Positions 40,142 through 49,783 of a stretch of 64,000 nucleotides of DNA are shown here, in pieces. Source of the DNA: Burkholderiales bacterium. GTDB taxonomy: Bacteria; Pseudomonadota; Gammaproteobacteria; Burkholderiales; JAEUOS01. The translations under genes and the position numbers were made by a program. Within the stretch, counting starts at the first letter, position 1, and each line of letters begins with the position of its first letter. The DNA lies in contig CANJDH010000003.1 in the NCBI GenBank assembly GCA_947473125.1, positions 1 to 64,000 of the forward strand. Reading direction: 5' to 3'. The notes under the pieces are model-generated. The model was given only the letters and a program-made list of their open reading frames with translations. It did not search any database and was not told the origin of the DNA.

Positions 40142-41589
40142 GTGCGCCCCCCCCCTCACAGGCGAGCCTGCCAGTATTGCTTTTGGTCGATGATGATCAA
40201 TTGATCGTTGACACCCTGTCGATCGTCTTGGGCCGCGACTTCGAAGTGGTCTCGGCATCAACGAGACTGGCCGCCATCGAGTGCATGCGCGCGCTCCCAG
40301 CTCCGCCTCCCCTGGCGTTGATCGACCTCGGGTTGCCACCGGCGCAGCACGAGCCGGACGAAGGTTACGCACTCATCAGCGCCCTGTTGTCCCATTCGCC
40401 GACGACCAAGATCATCGTACTATCGGGCCAAGCGGAGGCTGCGGCGGGTCGCCACGCCCGCGCATTGGGCGCCACTGAATTCGTGCCCAAGCCAGCCAAT
40501 CCGCAGCGCCTTAAGCAATTGCTGCTGGACGCCCTCAAGGCACGCGAGGCGGAGTCCAATGATCACGTGCAACACTCCAGCCCGAGGTTTGACCCGCTTG
40601 ACGTTCTCATCGGCACATCAGCGCCCATGGTAGCGCTCAAGACACAGATCTCGCTTTACGCGGATTCGCCCTTCCCCGTATTGATAGAGGGTGAATCGGG
40701 AAGCGGCAAGGAAGTGGCGGCTTCTTGCGTGCACGCCAAAGGCGGGCGAAGCCTGAAACCATATTTCGCACTCAACTGTGCGGCCATCTCGCCCACGCTG
40801 ATGGAGCCAACGCTATTTGGCTATTCCAAAGGAGCGTTCACCGGCGCCCAGTCCAACAAGGCGGGCTACTTCGAAGATGCCGGCGACGGCACATTGTTCC
40901 TTGACGAAATCGGTGAACTGCCGCTGGCACTTCAGGCAAAATTGCTGCGCGTGCTCGAGAACGGCGAGTTCAACCGGGTTGGCGAAACCCAGGTTCGCAA
41001 ATCGCAAGCTCGCATTGTGGCCGCCACCAACCGCGATTTGCGAGCGGAATGCAAGAACGGGACATTCCGAACCGACCTCTATCATCGGCTCTCGGTCTTC
41101 ACGATGCGCGTGCCTGCCTTGCGCGACCTGGGGTCGGATCGGCTGTTCTTGCTGGACCATTTCAGGCGGTTCTATTCGGAATCCACCGGTGCGGCGCCAT
41201 TCAGGCTTACCGCAGCCGCCGAGGCCTTGTGGCTGGAATATCCCTTCTTCGGCAACGTCCGCGAATTGCGCAACGTCACCATCAGACTCGTGACAAAATT
41301 CGCGGGACGTGACGTAGACGCCGTTGAACTTGAGCTTGAATTCGACCCGAGCGCAATGCCCGAACCCGACAAAGTCCCGGTCAATGACGCCATGGACGAC
41401 ATTGCCATGCGCGAACTGGCGCGAGGTAACGGATTTTTCCTTGGCAGCACTCTCGAGGCTTGGGAGCGCGCCTACATTCACGCGGCCATGAAGCTTGCAA
41501 ACGGAAATGTCAGTCAGGCCGCACGCGCCCTCGGCCTCAATCGAACGACACTATATTCGCGCATGAGTGTTCTGGAAAAACTGCGCTAA
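40138..41589 (+). CDS. Sigma-54 response regulator (PrsR/NtrC-like)
   Basis: Activator of sigma-54 RNA polymerase. The 483-aa product has an N-terminal receiver domain with acidic pocket VDDD (17-20), phospho-acceptor Asp63 in LIDLGLPP and Lys118; a AAA+ domain with Walker A GESGSGKE (185-192), the sigma-54 contact loop GAFTGA (232-237) and Walker B GTLFLDEIGEL; and a C-terminal Fis-type helix-turn-helix (NVSQAARALGLNRTTLYSRM). The receiver resembles PrsR of PEP-CTERM systems. The likely kinase is at 55012-56817, and a sigma-54 promoter before the last pilin gene is the natural target. Confidence 0.93.
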   Translation: MSAPPPSQASLPVLLLVDDDQLIVDTLSIVLGRDFEVVSASTRLAAIECMRALPAPPPLALIDLGLPPAQHEPDEGYALISALLSHSPTTKIIVLSGQAEAAAGRHARALGATEFVPKPANPQRLKQLLLDALKAREAESNDHVQHSSPRFDPLDVLIGTSAPMVALKTQISLYADSPFPVLIEGESGSGKEVAASCVHAKGGRSLKPYFALNCAAISPTLMEPTLFGYSKGAFTGAQSNKAGYFEDAGDGTLFLDEIGELPLALQAKLLRVLENGEFNRVGETQVRKSQARIVAATNRDLRAECKNGTFRTDLYHRLSVFTMRVPALRDLGSDRLFLLDHFRRFYSESTGAAPFRLTAAAEALWLEYPFFGNVRELRNVTIRLVTKFAGRDVDAVELELEFDPSAMPEPDKVPVNDAMDDIAMRELARGNGFFLGSTLEAWERAYIHAAMKLANGNVSQAARALGLNRTTLYSRMSVLEKLR

Positions 41590-41599
41590 GGCCATCGAC

Positions 41600-43141
41600 A
41601 TGTATCTTGATCACTTCGGCCTGCTCGAGCCGCCATTCCGAATTACGCCCCACACCGACTTCTTTTTTTCGGGTGCAAATCGCGGCGCGACGCTGGAGGC
41701 CTTGCTTTACGCGATCACACACGATGAAGGCATCGTCAAGGTTACCGGCGAAGTCGGTTCCGGAAAGACCATGCTGTGCCGGGTTCTGATCGAGCGTTTG
41801 CCCGCTGAAGTCGAGACGGTGTACCTGGCGAACCCGTCCCTCGAGCGCGAAGAGATCCTGCAAGCGGTTCTCGACGACCTCAAGTTTACGGCACCCGCGG
41901 AGCAGAGGGCCAACCAATTGCTGCGCACGTTGCAGGAACACCTGATTGGCCTGTATGGCGCCGGAAAGCGCGTGGTGCTGCTGATTGACGAAGCGCACGC
42001 GATGCCGCCGGAGACTCTGGAGCAGATCAGACTCTTGTCAAACCTCGAATCAAACCGGCACAAGCTGTTGCAAATCGCTTTGTTCGGCCAACAGGAGCTC
42101 GATGATCACCTCGGTACAACGCTGCTTCGCCCGTTGCGCGAACGCGTGACCCATAGCTTTCGACTCGAGCCCTTGGTGCACGCCGACGTCGGTCAGTATC
42201 TGATGTTCCGCATGCGCCAAGCCGGATACAAGGGCCCGGACCTGTTCGATCAAGGGGCGCTAAAGCTGATCGCCAAGTCTTCGGAAGGGCTGACCCGCAG
42301 ACTCAATATCCTGGCCGACAAATGTCTCCTTGCGGCATTTGCCGAGGGCGAGCACGGCATCACGCGAAAGCATGCGCTGGCCGCAATCAGTGATTCTGGT
42401 TTTGCGCCGCTTGGTCCGCGCGGTGCCGGATTCCTACCATCCTTGCGCAAGCAGTGGGCCCTGATGTTGGCAGCTGTCGTCATCATGGCCGGTGGGATCG
42501 GAATGATGTTGTATGCCCTCGCCTTGATCCGGGGCGATGTGGTTGCAGGGACAAAATCTCCCTCTGCGGGTTACGTCGCAGCGTCTGGTCCGCTCCAGCC
42601 GTCGGACGCGCGACCCAAGGCCCCGCCGGCAGTAGCGGACTCCTCCGCCACATCAACGGGAGCGGCAGTGGTCGCGCAGGCAATCGGGCCCGGCACGCAG
42701 TTGCCACAGGTTTCCACGACAGTCGCATCGTCTAACTCAACCCTCGCCGAACAATCGCCGAAGCCAGCCGCCCCCTCCCCCCAGCCGACTCCACGTGTAA
42801 GCGCTCCTTTCCCGTCTGCCACGACAGCGAACGAACAGTTGAGCAATGACGGGGTTAGAGTCGCCACTGCCAAAACGCCCCTGGCCGCGGGCAGGCAGGA
42901 AAAATCGAGGGCCATACCCCTCCCCGAACCGTTGTTTTCTGCCAACATTGCTTCAAAGGGCCAACGCCCCGTGCCGCGGCCCAAACCAAGGTATTCGGCC
43001 GCGACGCGGGCCGCCCCGGCCCGGCCCGTTCTGCAAGTGGCGGCGCCTCTCACAAGAACCTCGTCTCGCCCGGCCGAGCCAGCATCGCCCGCCCTCCCCG
43101 AGTTGCCTTTGGACGGCCGCACTCCGTCGCGCGACGATTAA
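41600..43141 (+). CDS. ExeA/MshM-like AAA ATPase
   Basis: AAA ATPase like GspA/ExeA and MshM, which help place secretins in the cell envelope. The 513-aa product has Walker A GEVGSGKT (50-57), Walker B VVLLIDEAHAM (125-135), one membrane segment (about 286-308), then a roughly 200-residue Pro/Ala/Ser-rich periplasmic tail without the peptidoglycan-binding domain seen in ExeA. The track start at 41567 is upstream of the regulator stop; ATG at 41600 gives the canonical MYLDHFGLLEPPF. The final seven codons and the stop lie inside a 70-bp tandem duplication. Confidence 0.88.
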   Translation: MYLDHFGLLEPPFRITPHTDFFFSGANRGATLEALLYAITHDEGIVKVTGEVGSGKTMLCRVLIERLPAEVETVYLANPSLEREEILQAVLDDLKFTAPAEQRANQLLRTLQEHLIGLYGAGKRVVLLIDEAHAMPPETLEQIRLLSNLESNRHKLLQIALFGQQELDDHLGTTLLRPLRERVTHSFRLEPLVHADVGQYLMFRMRQAGYKGPDLFDQGALKLIAKSSEGLTRRLNILADKCLLAAFAEGEHGITRKHALAAISDSGFAPLGPRGAGFLPSLRKQWALMLAAVVIMAGGIGMMLYALALIRGDVVAGTKSPSAGYVAASGPLQPSDARPKAPPAVADSSATSTGAAVVAQAIGPGTQLPQVSTTVASSNSTLAEQSPKPAAPSPQPTPRVSAPFPSATTANEQLSNDGVRVATAKTPLAAGRQEKSRAIPLPEPLFSANIASKGQRPVPRPKPRYSAATRAAPARPVLQVAAPLTRTSSRPAEPASPALPELPLDGRTPSRDD

Positions 43142-43258
43142 CATTCCATAACCCAACCAGAAAATTGTTCATTTCTGTTAGTTATCAAGCACTCCGTCGT
43201 GCGACGATTAACACTCCATAACCCAACCAGAAAATTGTTAATTTCTGTTAGTTATCAA
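43119..43258. repeat. Tandem duplication of a 70-bp unit spanning the 3' end of the ExeA-like gene
   Basis: 43119-43188 and 43189-43258 are adjacent 70-bp copies differing at three positions (43130/43200, 43144/43214, 43170/43240). The first copy contains the end and stop codon of the ATPase gene; the second is intergenic. One of the differences (C to A at 43240) improves a -35-like hexamer in copy two. Confidence 0.95.
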
Positions 43259-43264
43259 TAATAT
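43235..43264 (+). promoter_or_regulatory. Candidate sigma-70 promoter before the secretin gene
   Basis: TTGTTA (43235-43240), 18-nt spacer, TAATAT (43259-43264). The -35 is in the second repeat copy and the -10 straddles its downstream junction, so the equivalent place in copy one (TTGTTC with AGCACT) has no promoter. The secretin ATG is 61 nt past the -10. Confidence 0.5.
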
Positions 43265-43324
43265 GCCTCGGCATTTGCATGTCGATACCGGCATTATGCT
43301 TCCTGTGCTATTCTCAGACACTAA

Positions 43325-45364
43325 ATGCGCCCTGAATTGACACCCATCGGCCCCAATCCTGCGGCCCCGGCACGACTGCATAGCGAAGGTGGCGGCAGAT
43401 GGGTACTGCTCGCCACCTTGTTTGCATTGTGCGTTCAGGGTTGTGCGCCTGCGCCGATCAAGCCGTCAGTACAGCATGTGGCGCGAGAGAATGCGCCGGT
43501 GCAGACCCCGGGCGACATTCCCCCGCCCGTGCTTTCGTTACCCCTCCCGCCACCGCCGCAAGCAACACCTCGCCAGGAAACCTACAGCGTAGTGGTCAAC
43601 GAGGTTCCGGTTCGCGACCTCCTGTTTGCGCTTGCCAGGGATGCCAAGATCAATGTAGACGTCCACCCCTCGATTTCAGGAAATGTGACGCTGAATGCCA
43701 TCAACCAGACGCTCCCACAACTGCTTTCGCGGATGTCGAAGCAAATAGAGTTGCGCTGGGAAATGAACGGCGCAAACCTTTCGATTTTGCCTGACTCGCC
43801 GTTCATGGCCTCGTACACGGTTGATTACGTCAACATGACGCGCTCTGCGGCAACCAACGTCAACGTTGCGACCCAAATCAGCACCACGGGTGCCGGCGGC
43901 GGCGGCGGTTCAGGCAACAACAACTCGTCGACCGCCCTTACCAGCAATAGCGCCAATTTCTTCTGGGAATCACTGGCGCAAAATATTTGCAACATTGTGG
44001 TCACGACGCGATCCATCTCGCGCCAGGAACGTGCCGATCAGCAACAGGCACGAGATCGCGATTTCGACAACCGCCTCAATATCGCGCGTCAACTCGCTTC
44101 AGCAGGCTCCGGCGCCCCGCAATTGATGCAGCAAGTCACCGGGGCGGCAGGCGCGGCAGGCGGCTCCACTGCGGCGCCAAGCGTGAACTGTGCCCAAACC
44201 GGCTACAACCTTGCGCAGAGCGCGACCGGCACTGCCGCTGCCGCTGCAGCCGGCGCCGCAAACCCGGTGATCAGCAATCGGGAAGCCGGCATCATCATGG
44301 TGTTTGCGACGCAACGGCAGCATGAACGCGTGCGCGAATTCATTGATCGCGTCGTCTCAAGCGCGCGACGCCAGGTGTTGATCGAGGTTACCGTCGTGGA
44401 AGTCCAGCTGTCCAGCCAGTATCAACAGGGTATCAACTGGCAGCGTCTGAGAACCACCAACAATGGATTCTCGATTACCCAGCAACCATCAGGCGCGCTT
44501 CCAGGCGGTGCCGCCGCTGCCGGCACCGGATTTACCGGTGCCCAGCCTAATCCGATCACGCCATTGCTCGGAAGCGTCGGCAGCACGGGCCTGTTTCAGG
44601 TTTCTTACGTCAACTCGGGGTCTGCACTGGGCAACATTGCGGCTGCGCTTTCCCTGCTCGAGTCGTACGGCAACATCAAAGTACTCTCGAGCCCGAAGAT
44701 GTCAGTGCTGAACAATCAAACCGCAATGCTGAAGGTAGTGGACAACCTGGTGTATTTCACCGTAAGTGGCACCTCCACTCCCGCGACCGCTACCACCGCA
44801 GCCACCAATTCGTTTACGACAACTGCACAGTCGGTGGCGGTCGGGTTTGTCATGTCCGTGACGCCACAAATCGACGACACCGATCAAGTCACGATCAACG
44901 TACGTCCTTCGCTGTCGCGCGTGGTCAGTACGGTGCAGGATCCCAATCCGTCCCTGGTCCGTGCGAACGGCACCACCATCGTCAATGCAGTGCCGCAGAT
45001 TCAGACCCGTGAAATGGAGTCGATCCTCAAGATTCCCAACAATCAGGTCGCGATCATGGGTGGATTGATGCAGGACAACTCCAACCGGGGGGTCGACGGT
45101 GTTCCCGGCTTATCGCGCATCCCTGTGGCAGGCGAGTTGTTCAATTACCGCAATGAAGTGTCGAGCAAGTCCGAATTGGTGATCTTCCTGCGCCCGATCG
45201 TCATCAAGGACCCTTCGCTTGAAGGCGACTTCCAGAAGTTTCGTGATTTTCTGCCCAGCCAGGATTTTTTCAGCAAGCCCAATCCGATGCAACCAGCCCC
45301 GTTTGACCTGGGACGCAACACCAGCAACGCGGACTCGGATCAGGGTTCCGCGAAAAGGCAATGA
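43325..45364 (+). CDS. Secretin, MshL-like
   Basis: Outer-membrane secretin forming the pilus exit channel. The 679-aa product has a lipoprotein-type signal (LLATLFALCVQGC, lipobox VQGC), an N-domain starting ETYSVVVNEVPVRDLLFALARD, a Gly/Asn/Ser-rich insertion (GAGGGGGSGNNNSS), then NREAGIIMVFATQRQHERV and a C-terminal secretin core with SPKMSVLNNQTAMLKV, PQIQTREMESILKIPNNQVAIMGG and VPGLSRIPVAGELF. Gene order with the MshN-, MshE- and MshG-like genes supports MshL rather than PilQ or GspD. Confidence 0.92.
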   Translation: MRPELTPIGPNPAAPARLHSEGGGRWVLLATLFALCVQGCAPAPIKPSVQHVARENAPVQTPGDIPPPVLSLPLPPPPQATPRQETYSVVVNEVPVRDLLFALARDAKINVDVHPSISGNVTLNAINQTLPQLLSRMSKQIELRWEMNGANLSILPDSPFMASYTVDYVNMTRSAATNVNVATQISTTGAGGGGGSGNNNSSTALTSNSANFFWESLAQNICNIVVTTRSISRQERADQQQARDRDFDNRLNIARQLASAGSGAPQLMQQVTGAAGAAGGSTAAPSVNCAQTGYNLAQSATGTAAAAAAGAANPVISNREAGIIMVFATQRQHERVREFIDRVVSSARRQVLIEVTVVEVQLSSQYQQGINWQRLRTTNNGFSITQQPSGALPGGAAAAGTGFTGAQPNPITPLLGSVGSTGLFQVSYVNSGSALGNIAAALSLLESYGNIKVLSSPKMSVLNNQTAMLKVVDNLVYFTVSGTSTPATATTAATNSFTTTAQSVAVGFVMSVTPQIDDTDQVTINVRPSLSRVVSTVQDPNPSLVRANGTTIVNAVPQIQTREMESILKIPNNQVAIMGGLMQDNSNRGVDGVPGLSRIPVAGELFNYRNEVSSKSELVIFLRPIVIKDPSLEGDFQKFRDFLPSQDFFSKPNPMQPAPFDLGRNTSNADSDQGSAKRQ

Positions 45365-45380
45365 CTGAAGGAGCACCCGC

Positions 45381-46808
45381 ATGAGTCTCCTGATGAATGC
45401 GCTGAAGAAGGCGGAAAAGGCCAAACAGTCCGGCCAACCCGGAGCGGAGACGGCTGCAGGAACGGAGTCGAATCGCAACTTAGCCCAGGAGTTGGGGTTG
45501 GATCCGCCGTCGGGTCACGGCACTGCCTCCGGGGTCGCGGCGTCGCCAGCATTGGCAAGCGCTAGCGAGCCATCCTTGGTTCCGTTGAAGGAAATGGAAC
45601 TTGCGCTTGCGCCAGAACTTGACTCGCCGGCGCCACCTCTCGCTGAAGCCGCAGTTCGCGCCCCTGGACGGGCAGCATCGCGCCCAACTGGCAGCACGGA
45701 TCGGGGCAGCGCGCGTGCCGTCTTTTCCGCAAAAAATGCGCCCAAGGTCAATTCGAAGAAGCCGTTTTACACGCTCGTCGGCGTTTCGCTGGTTGCCACT
45801 GTCGGCTATGGTGTCTACCTGTGGATGCAGGTGTCCCTTCCGGCGCGGCCGATCACCGCAGCGGCAGCACCCGTCCCAGCGTCACCCGCCAGCCCGCCGC
45901 CGAGCGGAAAAAGTACTGCCGGTACTGAACCGCTCTCACCAGCACCACTCGGGACCGGATCGGGAATCGCCTTTTCCGAACCTTCGGCCGCCGCCCCCCC
46001 CCCCCAGCTACCGAAAGGCAGTGATGGGGATGGCCCAGCGCCTGCTCAGAACGGTACCACCGCACGCGGCGGAGAACAGAATGCGGAGCGTCCTGCATCG
46101 GTTGCGGTACGGCGTGCGCCCAGAGGGCAGCGCGACGCGGCCAGCGCCGTCGGGGGCGCGGGTATCGAGAGTCCCGCCAGTCTGCGTATTGCGCGCAACA
46201 CGAGCGTCGCCACGGTGAACCCGGATGTCCTTGCGGGCTACACGGCGCTTCAGGCTGGTGATCTCGATCGCGCCGGGCAGGCATATGATCGCGCGCTGCG
46301 CAGCGAACCCTCCAATCGCGACGCGATGCTCGGTGCTGCAACCGTGCTTTTGCGGCTGGAGCGCACCGATGCTGCAGAAGCCTATTTCCGCCAATTGCTG
46401 CGCCTTCATCCGAATGACACCTACGCGACGGCGCAGCTCGCCGCGTTGACGGCGCGGGGCGATCCGATCGGCGCTTTAAGCCAGGTCAATTCGCTGATTG
46501 CGCGCGAGACGGAACGCTCGGAGAGTGCGTCCGGCAGTGGCGCCCTTGCCTTCGTGCAGGGCAACCAGCTTGCGGCGCAGAGCCGATGGCCCGAAGCCCA
46601 GCAGGCCTATTTCAACGCACATCGGGCCGATCCCGGCAACGCTGACTATTGCTACAACCTCGCGATCAGCCTTGATCGCATCCGCGAACCCCGGCTTGCC
46701 CGGGATTTCTATCGGAAAGCGATTGAGTTGTCTCGGGGTCGGGTGGCCGGATTCGACTTGGCGCGAGCGCAACTGCGCCTCAACCAAATCGAAGGTTCTC
46801 TAAAATGA
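45381..46808 (+). CDS. Membrane-anchored TPR protein, MshN-like
   Basis: Bitopic protein starting MSLLMNALKKAEKAK, a motif shared by MshN-like proteins. The 475-aa product has a cytoplasmic Pro/Ala-rich region, one membrane helix (about residues 128-148), a Pro/Ser/Gly linker and a C-terminal solenoid of tetratricopeptide-like repeats (from about residue 280: AGYTALQAGDLDRAGQAYDRAL and on). Relatives may support secretin assembly; the role here is inferred from position between secretin and motor genes. Confidence 0.85.
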   Translation: MSLLMNALKKAEKAKQSGQPGAETAAGTESNRNLAQELGLDPPSGHGTASGVAASPALASASEPSLVPLKEMELALAPELDSPAPPLAEAAVRAPGRAASRPTGSTDRGSARAVFSAKNAPKVNSKKPFYTLVGVSLVATVGYGVYLWMQVSLPARPITAAAAPVPASPASPPPSGKSTAGTEPLSPAPLGTGSGIAFSEPSAAAPPPQLPKGSDGDGPAPAQNGTTARGGEQNAERPASVAVRRAPRGQRDAASAVGGAGIESPASLRIARNTSVATVNPDVLAGYTALQAGDLDRAGQAYDRALRSEPSNRDAMLGAATVLLRLERTDAAEAYFRQLLRLHPNDTYATAQLAALTARGDPIGALSQVNSLIARETERSESASGSGALAFVQGNQLAAQSRWPEAQQAYFNAHRADPGNADYCYNLAISLDRIREPRLARDFYRKAIELSRGRVAGFDLARAQLRLNQIEGSLK

Positions 46809-46830
46809 GCTGGAACGCAATCGACCGCGC

Positions 46831-48564
46831 ATGAACGCTCCCGAAGTCAAGCCGCCAGCTCGCAAGCCCATCGGCAGGATCCTTGTCGAGCGCGGCCTTA
46901 TCTCGGAGGATCAGCTCCTCATCGCCCTCAAGGAACAGGGGCGCAGCAATCTGTCTCTCGGCAAGCAGCTCATCGCCCTTGGTTTCGTTACCGAAGCGAC
47001 CCTGCGCGATGCGCTTTCCGAGAACCTTGGCACGAAAGGCATTGACCTAACTCACATCATTATTGACCCGGCAGCGATCCGTGCCGTCCCGCGAGAGTTC
47101 GCCAAGCGGCATTTCCTGTTTCCGCTGCACATCGAAAGCAACCCTCAGAGGTTTTCGATTGCGATTGCCAATCCGAGCAACGTGGTGGCGCTTGATCAGC
47201 TGCGGGCATTGCTTGCGACCAAGCTGCGCGGCACTTATGAAATCATCACTCTTCTCGCGGGCGAGTCGGAAATTACCCGCGCGATCGACCAGTATTTTGG
47301 CCATGAGCTTTCGATCGATGGCATCCTCCACGAAATCGAGACGGGCGAGATCGATTACCAGAGCCTGACTACCGGAGCAGACACCTATAGTCAGCCGGTT
47401 GTACGCTTGGTGGACGCACTACTTGCCGACGGCGTGCAGCGCGGCGCTTCCGACATCCACTTTGAGCCGGAGCAAAATTTTCTGCGCATCCGTTACCGGA
47501 TAGACGGCGTGCTGCGGCAAATTCGTTCATTGCACAAGCAGTACTGGCCAGCTATGGTCGTGCGCATGAAGGTCATGTCAGGGATGAACATTGCGGAAGT
47601 TCGCGCACCACAGGATGGCCGTATCTCGCTTTCGCTGACCGGACGACAAGTTGATTTTCGCGTCGCCGCGCAACCTACGACGCACGGCGAAAACATCGTA
47701 TTGCGCATCCTTGACCGCCAGCGCGGATTGGTACCGCTCGATGAACTGGGCTTGCAGGAAGAGCAACTCGATTTGCTCAAGATCATGATCGCGCGCCCGG
47801 AGGGCATCATCCTCGTCACGGGTCCGACCGGCTCGGGCAAAACGACGACCTTGTATTCAATACTTTCGCATATCAACCAGGAGGGCATCAACATCATGAC
47901 CCTCGAAGATCCGGTGGAATATCCTCTAAGCATGGTGCGCCAGACCTCGGTCAACGAGGCCGTCAAGCTCGACTTCGCCAGCGGCATTCGCTCCCTGATG
48001 CGCCAGGACCCCGATGTCATCCTGGTCGGCGAGATTCGCGACAGTGACACCGCGGACATGGCCTTTCGCGCCGCCATGACCGGGCATCAGGTCTATTCGA
48101 CATTGCATACCAATTCGGCAGTGGGTTCAATACCACGCCTGCTTGACATCGGCATCATGTCCGACATCATGTCCGGCAACATCATCGGCATCATTGCGCA
48201 ACGACTGGTGCGACGTGTTTGCACCCATTGCCGTGAGGCGCATGCGGCGGATGAGATCGAATGCCGATTCATGGGCCTGCCCGCAGAAAATCCGCCAGTC
48301 ATCTACCGCGCTGTAGGGTGTGACGAGTGCGAGAACCAGGGTTATCGCGGCAGACTCACCATCATGGAAATTCTCAAGATGGATTTTGAACTTGATGAAT
48401 TGCTTGCGCGGCGCGCCACCGTTCGAGAGATTCTGGAACTCGCCCACGCCAAGGGATTCATTTCCCTGGCCGAAGACGGCGTGCGCCGCGTGCTCGACGG
48501 CTCGACGACGCTCGACGAAGTCGCTCGCGTCGTCGATTTCACCGCGCGCGCGCGCGCGGCGTAG
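46831..48564 (+). CDS. Pilus assembly ATPase, MshE/GspE-like
   Basis: Hexameric secretion ATPase that drives pilin polymerisation. The 577-aa product has an N-terminal MshEN-type domain (IGRILVERGLISEDQLLIAL, then LGKQLIALGFVTEATL), which in Vibrio MshE binds c-di-GMP, then Walker A GPTGSGKTTT, Walker B VILVGEIRDSDTA, and a zinc tetracysteine (CTHC and CDEC). It ends in a GC dinucleotide run coding ARARA. No PilT-type retraction ATPase is present. Confidence 0.93.
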   Translation: MNAPEVKPPARKPIGRILVERGLISEDQLLIALKEQGRSNLSLGKQLIALGFVTEATLRDALSENLGTKGIDLTHIIIDPAAIRAVPREFAKRHFLFPLHIESNPQRFSIAIANPSNVVALDQLRALLATKLRGTYEIITLLAGESEITRAIDQYFGHELSIDGILHEIETGEIDYQSLTTGADTYSQPVVRLVDALLADGVQRGASDIHFEPEQNFLRIRYRIDGVLRQIRSLHKQYWPAMVVRMKVMSGMNIAEVRAPQDGRISLSLTGRQVDFRVAAQPTTHGENIVLRILDRQRGLVPLDELGLQEEQLDLLKIMIARPEGIILVTGPTGSGKTTTLYSILSHINQEGINIMTLEDPVEYPLSMVRQTSVNEAVKLDFASGIRSLMRQDPDVILVGEIRDSDTADMAFRAAMTGHQVYSTLHTNSAVGSIPRLLDIGIMSDIMSGNIIGIIAQRLVRRVCTHCREAHAADEIECRFMGLPAENPPVIYRAVGCDECENQGYRGRLTIMEILKMDFELDELLARRATVREILELAHAKGFISLAEDGVRRVLDGSTTLDEVARVVDFTARARAA

Positions 48565-48577
48565 AAAAGAACCAGCA

Positions 48578-49783
48578 ATGGCGATATTCGCCTACAAATC
48601 GATTGATAGCGACGGCAAGCGCGTCAGCGGCCGCCTTGAGGCGGTCAATATTGTCGACTTGGAGCAGCGACTCTCTCGCATCGGGCTCGATTTGCTCACC
48701 GCCGAATCGGCCTCATCAGGTGCGGGCGGGATATTTCGGGGCCAGGTCACGCGCGGCGATCTGATTACGTTTTGTTTCCAGCTTGAACAACTTGCGGGAG
48801 CCGGCGTACCACTGCTGGACGGCATCATTGAATTGCGTGACAGTACCGAGTCGGCGCGGTTTCGTGAAGTCCTTGGCACCATCACGGAGGCCATCGAAGG
48901 CGGCCAGACCCTGTCGCAGGCACTTGCCGCCCAGCCTGCAGTCTTCAATCAGGTATTCGTCAGCCTGGTCGGGGCCGGCGAGAAGACCGGCCAGATCGTC
49001 GAGGTGCTGCGGCGTCTGTCCGACACGCTCAAATGGCAGGATGAGCTCGCAGCGTACGCACAGAAAATCGTCATTTATCCTGCGTTTGTCGGCACCATTG
49101 TTGTGGCCGTGATCATTCTTTTGATGATGTTTCTGGTTCCCGAAATGGCCAAGTTCCTGAAAAACATGAATCAGGAGCTGCCCTTGCAGACCCGCATCCT
49201 GATTGCCACATCTGATTTCACTCGAAAGTATTGGTATGTGGTCTTCGGATTGCCGGTGCTGCTGTTGCTCGGGTTTTTCGCCGTCCTGCGTATTTCCGAC
49301 CGCCTTGCGTTTCAGGTGGATCGCCTCAAGCTCCAACTGCCCTATCTGGGACCGATCTTGCGCAAGATCATCCTGTCTCGCTTTGCCAGTACATTTGCAC
49401 TGATGTACTCCTCCGGGATTACCGTACTCGAAGCGATGCAGGTATCCGAAACCGTGGCCGTCAACAGGGCGATAACCGATGGTTTGTCGCGTGCCGGGCA
49501 ACAGATCCGTGACGGCCAGGGAATCAGTGCTGCGTTTGAGTCGGTCAACATGTTCCCGCCGCTAGTACTGCGCATGCTCCGCATCGGCGAAACCACAGGT
49601 GGACTGGACCGCGCGCTGCTCAATGTCAGCTATTTCTACAATCGCGAGGTCAAGGAGGGCATTGATCGCGTACAGGCCATGATCGGCCCGGCCATGGTGA
49701 TGGTCCTGGGCGGCATATTGGGTTGGGTGCTGCTGTCCATCTTCGGCCCGCTTTATGACACCATCAGCAGGCTCAAGCTATGA
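48578..49783 (+). CDS. Pilus inner-membrane platform protein, MshG/GspF/PilC-like
   Basis: Polytopic platform on which the assembly ATPase acts. The 401-aa product has two T2SSF domains, the first starting DLITFCFQLEQLAGAGVPLLDG and the second RFASTFALMYSSGITVLEAM, with three membrane segments. The track start at 48320 lies inside the motor gene; ATG at 48578 gives the standard MAIFAYKSIDSDGKRVSG. Overlaps the next gene by 4 nt. Confidence 0.94.
   Translation: MAIFAYKSIDSDGKRVSGRLEAVNIVDLEQRLSRIGLDLLTAESASSGAGGIFRGQVTRGDLITFCFQLEQLAGAGVPLLDGIIELRDSTESARFREVLGTITEAIEGGQTLSQALAAQPAVFNQVFVSLVGAGEKTGQIVEVLRRLSDTLKWQDELAAYAQKIVIYPAFVGTIVVAVIILLMMFLVPEMAKFLKNMNQELPLQTRILIATSDFTRKYWYVVFGLPVLLLLGFFAVLRISDRLAFQVDRLKLQLPYLGPILRKIILSRFASTFALMYSSGITVLEAMQVSETVAVNRAITDGLSRAGQQIRDGQGISAAFESVNMFPPLVLRMLRIGETTGGLDRALLNVSYFYNREVKEGIDRVQAMIGPAMVMVLGGILGWVLLSIFGPLYDTISRLKL

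Noticed and set aside
43265-43310. Possible sigma-54 elements upstream of the secretin gene (CTCGGCATTTGCAT, ACCGGCATTATGC)
   Set aside because: Neither has GG-N10-GC spacing; only the sigma-70-like pair in the repeat fits.
48541-48562. GCGCGCGCGCGC run at the end of the motor gene, considered as a repeat element or slippage site
   Set aside because: It encodes the in-frame ARARA tail ending in a normal stop 14 nt before the next gene; a simple codon run.
43325-49783. Reading the locus as a classical type II secretion system
   Set aside because: Gene set and order (ExeA-like, MshL-, MshN-, MshE-, MshG-like) and the absence of GspC/GspG-H-I-J clusters fit MSHA-type pili better, although a pseudopilus function remains possible.
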